NCBI GenBank assembly: GCA_965227255.1
Contig: CBDDFS010000002.1
Span: 1,054,001-1,118,000 of the forward strand
From: CBDDFS01 sp965227255
GTDB taxonomy: Bacteria; Bacteroidota; Bacteroidia; Flavobacteriales_E; Vicingaceae
DNA length: 64,000 nucleotides
Reading direction: 5' to 3'
Position 1 is the first letter of the stretch, and the number at the start of each line of letters is the position of its first letter. Of this stretch, positions 15,381 to 23,501 are shown piece after piece. Position numbers and translations under genes: made by a program. Under the pieces are notes generated by a model. The model searched no databases. It saw nothing but the letters and a program-made list of their open reading frames with translations, and had not been told where the DNA came from.

Positions 15381-16346
15381 ATGATCATAGTAACCGGTGC
15401 ATCGGGATTTATTGGAAGTTGTTTGGTTGGAAAACTGAACGAAGAAGGCTATAAGGATGTAGTAGTGGTAGATGAATTCGAGAACGAAAAGAAATTCCCA
15501 AACCTCGAAGGAAAAGAGTTGTCGCACAAGGTGCATCGAAATGATTTCATTGCCTGGTTGCACGAGAACCACAAAATGGTTCAGTTCATTTTTCATATCG
15601 GAGCCAGGACAGATACCACGGAATTCGACGTATCCATTTTTGATGAGCTCAATGTGAACTACTCAAAGGATGTATGGAATGCCTGCGTAGATTATGGCAT
15701 TGGTTTGGTTTACGCTTCTTCAGCCGCCACGTATGGATTGGGAGAGCTTGGTTATAAGGATGATCACGACGTGGTTGAAAGTCTGAAACCACTGAATCCG
15801 TATGGTGATTCAAAGAACGACTTCGACAAATGGGCTTTGGAACAAGAAAAGAAACCCTACTTCTGGGCCGGATTAAAGTTCTTCAATGTTTATGGACCCA
15901 ATGAATACCACAAGGCCAGAATGGCATCGGTGATCTTTCATGCTTTCAACCAGATCGGTGAGAGTGGAGGAATGAAGTTGTTTCAGTCACACCGTGATGA
16001 TTATAAAGATGGTGAGCAGGAAAGAGACTTTGTATATGTAAAGGATGTGGTGAATGTCTGCATGTTCCTGATGGAAACCAGAAAGGACTCAGGCATCTAT
16101 AATCTGGGCTCAGGTAAAGCTAGAACCTTCCTCGATCTTGCCAGAAACACATTCCGCGCAATGGGAAAAGAAGAGAACATTTCCTTCATTCCAACGCCCG
16201 AAGACATTCGTGATAAGTACCAGTATTATACCGAGGCGGATATGTCGAAGTTGAAATCAATCGGTTATTCGAAGGAATTTACGTCTCTCGAGGATGGAAT
16301 TACGGATTATGTTCAGAATTATCTGATTCCAGGTAAATATTATTGA
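15381..16346 (+). CDS. hldD: ADP-L-glycero-D-manno-heptose 6-epimerase
   Basis: A 321-residue extended SDR enzyme that makes the heptose donor of the LPS inner core. It has TGASGFIGSCLVGKL at the N-terminus and HIGARTDTTEFD, typical of HldD/RfaD. The catalytic Tyr-Lys are in NPYGDSKNDFDKW, preceded by YASSAATYG, and the FFNVYGPNEYHK segment is present. Length is normal. It stands alone, between two copies of a GC-rich repeat, and its TGA stop opens a GAATTCG heptamer array. Confidence 0.92.
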   Translation: MIIVTGASGFIGSCLVGKLNEEGYKDVVVVDEFENEKKFPNLEGKELSHKVHRNDFIAWLHENHKMVQFIFHIGARTDTTEFDVSIFDELNVNYSKDVWNACVDYGIGLVYASSAATYGLGELGYKDDHDVVESLKPLNPYGDSKNDFDKWALEQEKKPYFWAGLKFFNVYGPNEYHKARMASVIFHAFNQIGESGGMKLFQSHRDDYKDGEQERDFVYVKDVVNVCMFLMETRKDSGIYNLGSGKARTFLDLARNTFRAMGKEENISFIPTPEDIRDKYQYYTEADMSKLKSIGYSKEFTSLEDGITDYVQNYLIPGKYY

Positions 16347-16386
16347 ATTCGGATTCTAGAATTCGGAATTCGGAATTCGGAAATCG
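16345..16386. repeat. GAATTCG heptamer array at the hldD stop
   Basis: Six consecutive 7-nt units: GAATTCG, GATTCTA, GAATTCG, GAATTCG, GAATTCG, GAAATCG. The TGA stop of hldD (16344-16346) overlaps the first unit. Confidence 0.88.
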
Positions 16387-16456
16387 AACCGACACATGCG
16401 GAGAGATTCACGAGGGCCTTGTACGCATGACTTGTGTGAATGAGTAATTCGGAGAT

Positions 16457-16488
16457 CATCATCCAATCATCCTATCATCCTATCATCG
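16457..16488. repeat. TATCATCC octamer array
   Basis: Four 8-nt units: CATCATCC, AATCATCC, TATCATCC, TATCATCG. It is part of the repeat-filled 281-nt spacer between hldD and the MerR gene, which holds no recognisable gene. Confidence 0.7.
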
Positions 16489-16502
16489 AATTGAATTTTC
16501 TC

Positions 16503-16558
16503 GCAGACCTACCTGCCGGTAGGCAGGGGCGCAGACCTTCCTGCCGGTAGGCAGGGTC
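16503..16558. repeat. 28-nt direct repeat containing a CCTGCC-GGTA-GGCAGG stem-loop
   Basis: Two tandem copies of a 28-nt unit starting GCAGACCT. Each contains CCTGCCGGTAGGCAGG (16512-16527 and 16540-16555), a 6-bp GC stem with a GGTA loop. Either could act as a transcription stop for hldD or the convergent MerR gene, though no U-tract follows. Confidence 0.75.
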
Positions 16559-16576
16559 GCAAAGAATTCTGAAATC

Positions 16577-16620
16577 GTTAATCGCCCGCCCGGACGAACG
16601 TCCGTTCGGACGGGTTAATC
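16577..16620. repeat. GC-rich palindromic element, copy 2, flanked by GTTAATC
   Basis: The 37-nt element at 16584-16620 matches 15271-15307 at 35 of 37 positions. GTTAATC occurs immediately left (16577-16583) and at its right end (16614-16620), as a target duplication would. Core: CGGACG-AA-CGTCCG-TT-CGGACG. Confidence 0.75.
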
Positions 16621-16627
16621 TGAAATC

Positions 16628-16960
16628 TCAGAGCTGGCTCTCGAGCTCCAATAAAAAACTCTTGATCCCCTTAAGTCTTGCTACCATTTCATCTTTCTTG
16701 TAGCGGCCACTTTTGTCTTCCTTGATCTTTTGTTTGGCTCCTTCAAGGGTGTATCCCTTTTTCTTTACCAGCTCAAAAATAAGGTCGAAAGCTTCGAGAT
16801 CTTTTTTTGTGAAGAGGCGATTGCCTTTTTTATTCTTCTTGGGTTTGATGATATCAAACTCCTTTTCCCAGTAGCGGATCAGTGAGTGTTTTACTTCATA
16901 TTTCTGGGCTATTTCGCCCATGGAATAATAAAGTTTAGAATCACTCAGCTCTTTTTCCAC
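16628..16960 (-). CDS. MerR-family transcriptional regulator
   Basis: 110 residues with an N-terminal winged-helix domain: YYSMGEIAQKYEVKHSLIRYWEKEFDIIKPKKNKKGNRLF is split here into SMGEIAQKYEV (helix 1), HSLIRYWEKEF (recognition helix) and GNRLFTKKDLEAF (wing). LVKKKGYTLEGAKQKIKED follows, as in MerR proteins, then a short helix. There is no effector-binding domain or cysteine metal site. It lies 17 nt after the LytM peptidase gene in the same direction, an arrangement I associate with Bacteroidota. Confidence 0.87.
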   Translation of the reverse strand: MEKELSDSKLYYSMGEIAQKYEVKHSLIRYWEKEFDIIKPKKNKKGNRLFTKKDLEAFDLIFELVKKKGYTLEGAKQKIKEDKSGRYKKDEMVARLKGIKSFLLELESQL

Positions 16961-16977
16961 GTGATGAAGATATTAAA

Positions 16978-17949
16978 TTAATCCAAACTCTGGTTGGAGG
17001 CATTGGCCATATCAACCATGGTTTCGTATTGTTCCGGGGAAAGGTCGTTGAAATAGAAATTCACCGGATTTAGAGGTTTGTCATTCTTTCGAACTTCATA
17101 ATGACAGTGAGGACCAACCGATTTACCGGTATTCCCAACCTGTCCAATGATATCTCCTCTTTTTACTTTTTGTCCCGGTCGAACTTTGATCTTATACATG
17201 TGAGCATAAAGCGTCACATAGCCATATCCATGGTCGATTCGAACGTGGTTACCATAACCTTTTGAACTGTTGTCGGCCCGGATCACAACTCCGTCTCCTG
17301 TGGCATAAATGGGTGTACCCCTTGGTGCGGTGAAATCCATTCCGGCGTGGAAAGCTCGTGTTTTATAATGAGGGTCAATTCTGTAACCAAACCCGGAAGC
17401 CATTCTTTTCAAGTCGTTATTCGATACGGGTTGAATGGCCGGTATAGAAGCAAGTAATTCTTTTTTCTTCTGAGCCATGTCCATCACTTCATCGAATGAT
17501 TTGGACTGGATGTAAAGCTGCTTCATGATCTTGTCCATCTTTCTGGATGATTCGATCATCAATTCGCCACTCCTGTAGTTCTCAAGATCCTTGTATCGAT
17601 TGATTCCTCCAAATCCGGCCTTTCGGATGTTTTCCGCAATGGGCTCTGCTTCGAAGATCACACGGTAAATGTTGTCGTCTCTTTCCTGCACATCATCCAA
17701 AACAACGGCTACTTCATCAAGCTTCTTATTCAAAAACTCATAGCGCATCTGAAGTTTTTTATTCTCCCTTTTCAATTCTTTCTCTTTCGGAGAGTCGATA
17801 TAGGTGTAGGCAAGGAAGAAAAAGACAGAACCAAAGGCCACACCGGTCACAATGAAGGACATGACGGTCAGAAGTTTCTTCTGCCAGCTGATCTCCACTT
17901 TCTCATACGTGAGCGACTTGGTATTATACCTGTATTTTACCTTCGACAT
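16978..17949 (-). CDS. M23-family (LytM) peptidase, membrane-anchored
   Basis: 323 residues. A basic cytoplasmic stretch is followed by one membrane helix (LLTVMSFIVTGVAFGSVFFF, near residue 28) and a coiled coil (ELKRENKKLQMRYEFLNKKL). The C-terminal LytM domain starts near residue 195. Zinc ligands are visible in FHAGMDFTAPRGTP (His, Asp) and GPHCHYEV (HxH), with a further His in LYAHMYK, so it should be active against peptidoglycan cross-links. It is transcribed divergently from alaS and precedes the MerR gene. Confidence 0.92.
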   Translation of the reverse strand: MSKVKYRYNTKSLTYEKVEISWQKKLLTVMSFIVTGVAFGSVFFFLAYTYIDSPKEKELKRENKKLQMRYEFLNKKLDEVAVVLDDVQERDDNIYRVIFEAEPIAENIRKAGFGGINRYKDLENYRSGELMIESSRKMDKIMKQLYIQSKSFDEVMDMAQKKKELLASIPAIQPVSNNDLKRMASGFGYRIDPHYKTRAFHAGMDFTAPRGTPIYATGDGVVIRADNSSKGYGNHVRIDHGYGYVTLYAHMYKIKVRPGQKVKRGDIIGQVGNTGKSVGPHCHYEVRKNDKPLNPVNFYFNDLSPEQYETMVDMANASNQSLD

Positions 17950-17974
17950 GTAAGAATTAGTTAGTTTTGGGCCC

Positions 17975-17982
17975 TAAATTTG
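17975..17982 (+). promoter_or_regulatory. Candidate -7 element for alaS
   Basis: TAAATTTG matches TAnnTTTG, 65 nt upstream of the alaS ATG. No -33 TTG at the expected distance. Confidence 0.3.
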
Positions 17983-18047
17983 CGAAAATAAGAATTCTTT
18001 AACAGAACCTTCGCAAGGTAATATAAACAATCGCACCTTCATATTAT

Positions 18048-20669
18048 ATGGAAAGCGCCCTGATTCGCCAGACATTTCTGGATTTCTTCAAGAAAAAAGG
18101 ACATGAGATTGTACCTTCTTCACCCATGGTCATGAAGAATGATCCAACCCTGATGTTCACCAATGCAGGTATGAATCAGTTCAAGGATTACTTCCTTGGA
18201 AATAGTGACCCGAAACACCTTAGAATATCCGATACCCAAAAGTGCCTTCGTGTTTCAGGAAAGCACAATGATCTTGAAGAGGTAGGTGTTGACACGTATC
18301 ACCATACCATGTTCGAGATGCTTGGTAACTGGTCTTTTGGAGATTACTTTAAGGAAGAGGCCATAGATTGGGCCTATGAATTGTTGGTAGATGTTTATGG
18401 AATAAATAAAGAAGATCTCTATGTCACTTATTTCGGTGGCGATAAGGAAGATGGTTTGGATGCGGATAATGAAACCCGCGACCTTTGGAAGAAGTATTTT
18501 CCCGAAGAAAAGATTCTGCCTTATGGCAAGAAAGATAACTTCTGGGAAATGGGTGAGATCGGTCCTTGTGGTCCATGCACAGAGATCCATATAGATATTC
18601 GAGATGCAGATGAAAAAGGTCAGATTCCGGGCAGGGAGTTAGTGAATGAATCACACCCTCAGGTCATTGAGATCTGGAATCTAGTCTTCATTCAATTCAA
18701 CCGAAGCAAAGACAAATCCCTTAATGATCTTCCAAAGAAGCATGTTGACACCGGTATGGGATTTGAGCGTCTTGCTATGGTGCTTCAGGGTAAAAAATCG
18801 AATTACGATACCGATGTATTCATGACCATGATTAATGGTCTGGAGAAAGAGACTGGACTGAAGTATTCCTTTTCAGATGAAAAGAAGGACATTGCTTTCA
18901 GGGTGATCGTAGACCATGTTCGTGCTGTGTCAATTGCCATTGCAGAAGGCCAGTTGCCATCAAATACAGGGGCGGGTTATGTGATCAGAAGGATCCTCAG
19001 AAGGGCTATCCGATACGCTTACAGTTATCTTAATTCAAAGAGTGCCTTGATCTACAAATTGGTTCCTTTGGTTGATGATAAACTCGGACTGGTATTTCCT
19101 GAGCTTCGGTCCCAGATCGACCTGGTTCAAAAAGTAATCAGAGAAGAGGAGGAGAGCTTTCTGAATACCCTGGAGAAAGGAATTGAACGTTTTGAAAAGT
19201 ACCTTTCTTCAAATAAGGATCTGAGAGAGATCGACGGGAAGTTTGCCTTTGAATTATACGACACATACGGATTTCCACTTGACCTCACGGAGCTTATGGC
19301 AGCTGAGAAAGGAATTTCGGGTGGGGTGAATCAAGAGCAGTTCCAGTTGAACCTAAAAGAGCAAAAGGATCGTTCCAGAGCAGCCACCAAAGTAGATACC
19401 GGCGATTGGGTTGTGCTAATGGAAGATGACAAAGAAGAATTCGTTGGATATGACAGAACGGATGCCGATGTGTATATCACAAAATACCGTGCTGTAAAAC
19501 AGAAGGAAAAGGAATTGTATCATCTGGTATTCAATTTGACTCCCTTCTATGCCGAAAGCGGAGGACAGGTTGGGGATGTTGGAGAGATCAAGTCTGATTC
19601 TGAATCGGTCAGAATTTTAGACACGAAGAAGGAGAATGATCTGATCATTCACATATCAGACAAGCTTCCGGAAAATCTGAAAGCCAAGTTCGAAGCCCTC
19701 GTTGATACGAATAAAAGAATCAGCACCAGGAAGAACCATTCCGCAACGCACCTTCTCCATCAGGCACTCCGCGAAATACTGGGCACACATGTTGAGCAGA
19801 AAGGTTCTTTAGTACATCCCGATTATCTGAGATTTGATTTCTCACATTTTGAGAAGGTGTCGAATGAGGATCTCGACAAGATAGAGAAGAGGGTGAATGA
19901 ACTGGTCAGGGAGAATATTCCGCTCGATGAAAATAGGGCCATGCCTATTGATGAGGCAAAGGAATTGGGAGCAATGGCTCTCTTTGGTGAAAAGTATGGC
20001 GACCTGGTTCGTGTGGTAAAATTTGGTGAATCGGTTGAATTATGTGGAGGAACCCACGTTCCGAATACCTCGGAGATCGGTCATTTTAAGATCACCTCGG
20101 AAGGTTCAATTTCAGCGGGAATTCGAAGAATAGAGGCCATCAGCGGGGTGGCAGCGGATGATTATATCAATGGTCAGCTTGCAATGATCGAAGAGGTTCG
20201 TGCCTTATTGAAGAATCCCAAAGATCTGAAACAGGGAGTTGAAAAACTGCTTAAAGAATTTCAAGCTACGCAGAAAGAACTTGAAAGTCTGAAAAAAGAA
20301 AAAGCGGCCGGTGCCGGAAAGGATCTGGAAAACAAGATCTCGGAAGTCGGTGATTATAAAGTCTTGTTGGAACAAGTGGACCTTTCCGCTGATGACATGC
20401 GAAACTTGATCTTTCAATTCATCAAGAAAAATCCAAACCTGGTTGTTGCCTTAGCTTCTGCCACAAGTGACAAGGTCATTGTTTCAATTGGAATCGGAGA
20501 CGAAGCTTTGTCGAAAGGAAACTTCACGGCAAAATCCCTAATAAAAGAAATCTCTTCTTCAATCCAAGGCGGCGGCGGTGGTCAAGATCATTTTGCAACG
20601 GCAGGAGGGAAGAATGTGAATGGCGTTGAGGCTGCTATGGAGGTGATTAAAAAACTCGTTTCTTCTTAA
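18048..20669 (+). CDS. alaS: Alanyl-tRNA synthetase
   Basis: An 873-residue class II aminoacyl-tRNA synthetase. The N-terminal catalytic domain (IRQTFLDFFKKKGHEIVPSSP, TNAGMNQFKDYFLG, GEIGPCGPCTEIH) covers about 1-400. An editing domain with SATHLLHQAL and LCGGTHV supplies the zinc-binding HxxxH and CxxxH. The C-terminal C-Ala domain ends GGGGGQDHFATAGG. Length is standard. The TAA stop leads directly into a TTATAAA heptamer array. Confidence 0.97.
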   Translation: MESALIRQTFLDFFKKKGHEIVPSSPMVMKNDPTLMFTNAGMNQFKDYFLGNSDPKHLRISDTQKCLRVSGKHNDLEEVGVDTYHHTMFEMLGNWSFGDYFKEEAIDWAYELLVDVYGINKEDLYVTYFGGDKEDGLDADNETRDLWKKYFPEEKILPYGKKDNFWEMGEIGPCGPCTEIHIDIRDADEKGQIPGRELVNESHPQVIEIWNLVFIQFNRSKDKSLNDLPKKHVDTGMGFERLAMVLQGKKSNYDTDVFMTMINGLEKETGLKYSFSDEKKDIAFRVIVDHVRAVSIAIAEGQLPSNTGAGYVIRRILRRAIRYAYSYLNSKSALIYKLVPLVDDKLGLVFPELRSQIDLVQKVIREEEESFLNTLEKGIERFEKYLSSNKDLREIDGKFAFELYDTYGFPLDLTELMAAEKGISGGVNQEQFQLNLKEQKDRSRAATKVDTGDWVVLMEDDKEEFVGYDRTDADVYITKYRAVKQKEKELYHLVFNLTPFYAESGGQVGDVGEIKSDSESVRILDTKKENDLIIHISDKLPENLKAKFEALVDTNKRISTRKNHSATHLLHQALREILGTHVEQKGSLVHPDYLRFDFSHFEKVSNEDLDKIEKRVNELVRENIPLDENRAMPIDEAKELGAMALFGEKYGDLVRVVKFGESVELCGGTHVPNTSEIGHFKITSEGSISAGIRRIEAISGVAADDYINGQLAMIEEVRALLKNPKDLKQGVEKLLKEFQATQKELESLKKEKAAGAGKDLENKISEVGDYKVLLEQVDLSADDMRNLIFQFIKKNPNLVVALASATSDKVIVSIGIGDEALSKGNFTAKSLIKEISSSIQGGGGGQDHFATAGGKNVNGVEAAMEVIKKLVSS

Positions 20670-20698
20670 TTATAAATTATAGATTATAAATTATAATT
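20667..20698. repeat. TTATAAA heptamer array at the alaS stop
   Basis: The alaS stop TAA (20667-20669) is followed by TTATAAA, TTATAGA, TTATAAA, TTATAAT (20670-20697). The first 24 nt, counted from the stop codon, are identical to the sequence following the murA stop on the other strand (26093 down to 26070). Confidence 0.88.
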
Positions 20699-20708
20699 GG
20701 GGTTCAGG

Positions 20709-21065
20709 TTATTTATCTGAAGCTTTAGTTGTTATTAGAATCTTGGATAATATTCTCATAACTTCTTGTCCTTTGTTCCAAAGCACAGTGTAGCTCTCAT
20801 CTGTTAAAAATTCTGACTTGTGAAGCAAGTCAATCCAATACAGGGATTCGCTGCATTCTTTTTGTCCGATAGAGAGTTTACTGATAAAATCAGCCCTACT
20901 CTGAGCATATTCAGATTCTCTGATCATTGCTCCAACCGATGTGGCTGATTTAAGCAATTGCTTTGATAAAACATATTCTTTCTTGCCATGAACAAGAGAC
21001 TGATATGATTTTATGATGAGAAGTGAATACTCAAATGATTTAGATTTTATGATGTTTTCTTTCAT
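20709..21065 (-). CDS. Four-helix-bundle protein (23S rRNA-intervening-sequence protein family)
   Basis: 118 residues, almost all helical: KSKSFEYSLLIIKSYQSL, LSKQLLKSATSVGAMIREAE-like (LLKSATSVGAMIRESEYAQS), DFISKLSIGQKECSESLYWI and a final VLWNKGQEVMRILSKILITT. The SATSVGAMIRESE and KECSESLYWI segments are diagnostic of the 23S-IVP/bAvd-like four-helix-bundle family, whose cellular role is unsettled. There is no rRNA next to it. It is bracketed by inverted AT-rich heptamer arrays (20667-20698 and 21147-21184), suggesting a small mobile cassette. Confidence 0.88.
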   Translation of the reverse strand: MKENIIKSKSFEYSLLIIKSYQSLVHGKKEYVLSKQLLKSATSVGAMIRESEYAQSRADFISKLSIGQKECSESLYWIDLLHKSEFLTDESYTVLWNKGQEVMRILSKILITTKASDK

Positions 21066-21146
21066 CCTGTGTTTTAATCACAAGTTCAGGAAACCATATT
21101 CGATATCAAAAGAGAATAACTGCCTGAACGAGACAAGGAGAATGAT

Positions 21147-21184
21147 AATTTATAACTTAAAATTTATCATTTACAATTGAATTA
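21147..21184. repeat. AT-rich heptamer-period array at the ABC permease stop
   Basis: On the minus strand the permease TAA stop (21184-21182) continues as TTCAATT, GTAAATG, ATAAATT, TTAAGTT, ATAAATT. This is a degenerate 7-nt array of the same family as 20667 but in the opposite orientation. Confidence 0.7.
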
Positions 21185-22513
21185 CCCCCGGTACTTCATC
21201 CACTTCCACATCTCTTTATAAGAAGGTTTCTTCCCATACATAAGAATACCGATGCGGTAAATTCGTCCGGCGAGCCAGGTGATGAATACGAAACTTGCCA
21301 CCAGGACACCCATGGATAAGGCTAACTCGTAAGGATCAATTCCAAATGGAATTCTAACCATCATGATGATGGGGCTTGTGAAAGGTATGATCGAGAGCCA
21401 GAAGGCAAGGGCTCCATCGGGATTAGCTATGACAAATTGGGCAAGGACAAAGGCAAGAACCAGAGGAACCGTAATTGGCAGCATAAACTGCTGGGTGTCT
21501 GCCTCACTATCAACAGCCGCTCCAATGGCTGCAAACAATGCGCCATATAGCAAGTAACCTCCAAGGAAGTAGAAAAGGAATGAGAAGAAGATCAGAGAAA
21601 AACTGATCTGCTGAAGATTTTCATTTAGTTCTTGAATGATATTCTTTGTTGAAGCATCCTTCTTTTGCTTTTCCTCGACCTCAGGAACAAACTCTTCCAT
21701 CTGCTGAGCTTGGTTCATTTGTTTCTTCAAGTTATCAGGAATGAATTGATTTGCCGTGAAAATGATAGCCGTTGTAAGGATGATCCAAAGAATGAATTGT
21801 GTAAGTCCAACCATGGCAATTCCTACAATTTTGCCCAGCATGAGCTGAAATGGTTTTACCGATGAGATGACAACTTCGATTATCCGGTTCGTCTTCTCTT
21901 CAATTACTCCTCTCATTACCTGCACACCATACAGGAATATGAAGAAATAGATCAGAATCGCACTTCCAAATCCGACAAGCATTCTGGGAAGAGCAAGGGA
22001 TTCTGTTTCTTCTCCCGATTCTTCCATTTTGATCGTCATGATATTGATCTTCGGCTTGAGAGCCTTGATCTCTTCTTTAGAGATGTTGAATTTGGCTTTA
22101 AGGCGATCGGATTCCATCACATCACTAATGGTATTGTTGATGTAATTGATCGTTTTCTGTGAGGGCTGCTTTTTATGAAAGAAGCGTATAGCACTTGGAC
22201 TAGAATAGGCATTCTGCGGTATATACAGAATAGCCGTGTATTTCGTATCGTAAAATTCCGATTTGGCACCGGCAATATACCGGTCACTATAGTCGAATCT
22301 CACGGTAGATGAACTCTTGAACTCACCTTCAAAGGCATAAGTTTCGTCTACGACCTGGATAAGCTGAATGTCGACATCCTGAAGTGAAAGCCAGATAGGA
22401 ACGATCATCAGGGCCGCCATTAAAATAGGACCTACGATGGTCATGATGATGAAGGTCTTTTTGCGAATTCTTGTGAGATATTCGCGCCAGATAATGAGCT
22501 TGATCTTATCCAT
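21182..22513 (-). CDS. ABC-2-type transporter permease (NatB-like)
   Basis: About 443 residues from MDKIKLIIWREYLTRIRKK; a Met at 22531 would add six residues and deepen the overlap with the ATPase gene. One membrane helix near residue 25 is followed by a large extracytoplasmic domain (about 50-180), then five hydrophobic segments from about 190 on. This is the architecture of ABC-2 export permeases of the NatB/YhaP type, and EEKTNRIIEVVISSVKPFQLM is characteristic. With the ATPase upstream it should form an exporter; the substrate is unknown. Confidence 0.85.
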   Translation of the reverse strand: MDKIKLIIWREYLTRIRKKTFIIMTIVGPILMAALMIVPIWLSLQDVDIQLIQVVDETYAFEGEFKSSSTVRFDYSDRYIAGAKSEFYDTKYTAILYIPQNAYSSPSAIRFFHKKQPSQKTINYINNTISDVMESDRLKAKFNISKEEIKALKPKINIMTIKMEESGEETESLALPRMLVGFGSAILIYFFIFLYGVQVMRGVIEEKTNRIIEVVISSVKPFQLMLGKIVGIAMVGLTQFILWIILTTAIIFTANQFIPDNLKKQMNQAQQMEEFVPEVEEKQKKDASTKNIIQELNENLQQISFSLIFFSFLFYFLGGYLLYGALFAAIGAAVDSEADTQQFMLPITVPLVLAFVLAQFVIANPDGALAFWLSIIPFTSPIIMMVRIPFGIDPYELALSMGVLVASFVFITWLAGRIYRIGILMYGKKPSYKEMWKWMKYRG

Positions 22514-23441
22514 CAATCCCTCCTTCTTCAAATTTATTTACCGCATCGATGAAAATGTCATTCATGCTTGGCACAACTTCATTCAGGGACACCAACTCGA
22601 TATGTGGCATCACTGCATCGAGCAGATTTTTTCTGGTCGTATTTCCAACAAGTTTAAGTTCTACGGTGATCACATCTTTCTCCTGGGACTGCGCAAGTAA
22701 TTCACAACCTGTCCACATGGCATTTGTGAAGGCAATCATATTACCCTTAAACTGCATCCTTAATTTATTGGCGCTGAACTGTTGCTTCACTTCATCAACT
22801 GATCCCTCCAGAATAACCTTTGATTTATTGATCAGGGCAATGCGGTCGCATATCTCCTCAACCGATTCCATGTTGTGAGTAGAAAATATGATGGTCGTGC
22901 CCTTGTTGGCCAGTTTGAGGATCTCTTCTTTGACAAGTTTGGTGTTAATGGGATCGAATCCACTAAAGGGCTCATCGAGAATAAGCAGTTTGGGTTTGTG
23001 AACGACGGTCACTATAAACTGAAGTTTCTGCGCCATTCCCTTCGAAAGGTCTTCCACTTTCTTATCCCACCATTCGATCAGGTTTAATTTTTTAAACCAC
23101 TTTCTCAGCTCGACAATGGCTTCGTGCTTGTCCATACCCTTGAGCATGGCCAGATAAAGGGCTTGTTCGCCCACTTTCATCTTCTTATACAAGCCTCTCT
23201 CTTCCGGCAAATAGCCGATATACTGACTGGAGTTTTCTGCCAGTTTTTTTCTGCTTAGAAGAACTTCTCCGTCATCAGGTGCAGTGATCTGATTGATAAT
23301 TCGGATCAGACTGGTTTTACCCGCACCGTTTGGTCCAAGAAGACCGAATATGGATTTTCTGGGTACCTCAAAGCTTACACCGTCGAGAGCTGTGTGCCCT
23401 TCGTATCTTTTAGTGATATTTTTTACTTCGAGTAGCGCCAA
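22506..23441 (-). CDS. ABC transporter ATP-binding protein (NatA-like)
   Basis: 311 residues. Walker A is GPNGAGKTS (near residue 36), the signature motif is LSKGMAQK (shortened from LSGGQ), Walker B is LLILDEPFSGFDP, and the switch His is in FSTHNME. The C-terminal tail of about 90 residues is typical of DrrA/NatA-type exporter ATPases. Its stop overlaps the permease start, so the two are co-translated. It begins 60 nt after dnaJ on the minus strand and may share that transcript. Confidence 0.93.
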   Translation of the reverse strand: MALLEVKNITKRYEGHTALDGVSFEVPRKSIFGLLGPNGAGKTSLIRIINQITAPDDGEVLLSRKKLAENSSQYIGYLPEERGLYKKMKVGEQALYLAMLKGMDKHEAIVELRKWFKKLNLIEWWDKKVEDLSKGMAQKLQFIVTVVHKPKLLILDEPFSGFDPINTKLVKEEILKLANKGTTIIFSTHNMESVEEICDRIALINKSKVILEGSVDEVKQQFSANKLRMQFKGNMIAFTNAMWTGCELLAQSQEKDVITVELKLVGNTTRKNLLDAVMPHIELVSLNEVVPSMNDIFIDAVNKFEEGGIDG

Positions 23442-23501
23442 TGGAAGTCTTTAAAGGGCGTAAAAATATAAAAAGAGAGAAGTCTATCTAATGCTCTGAA
23501 A

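Noticed and set aside
20709..21065. True 23S rRNA intervening sequence
   Set aside because: The family matches, but no 23S rRNA sequence surrounds the gene; it lies between protein-coding genes.
20667..21184. Diversity-generating retroelement accessory locus
   Set aside because: The four-helix-bundle family includes bAvd, but there is no reverse transcriptase, template repeat or variable C-type-lectin gene in the window.
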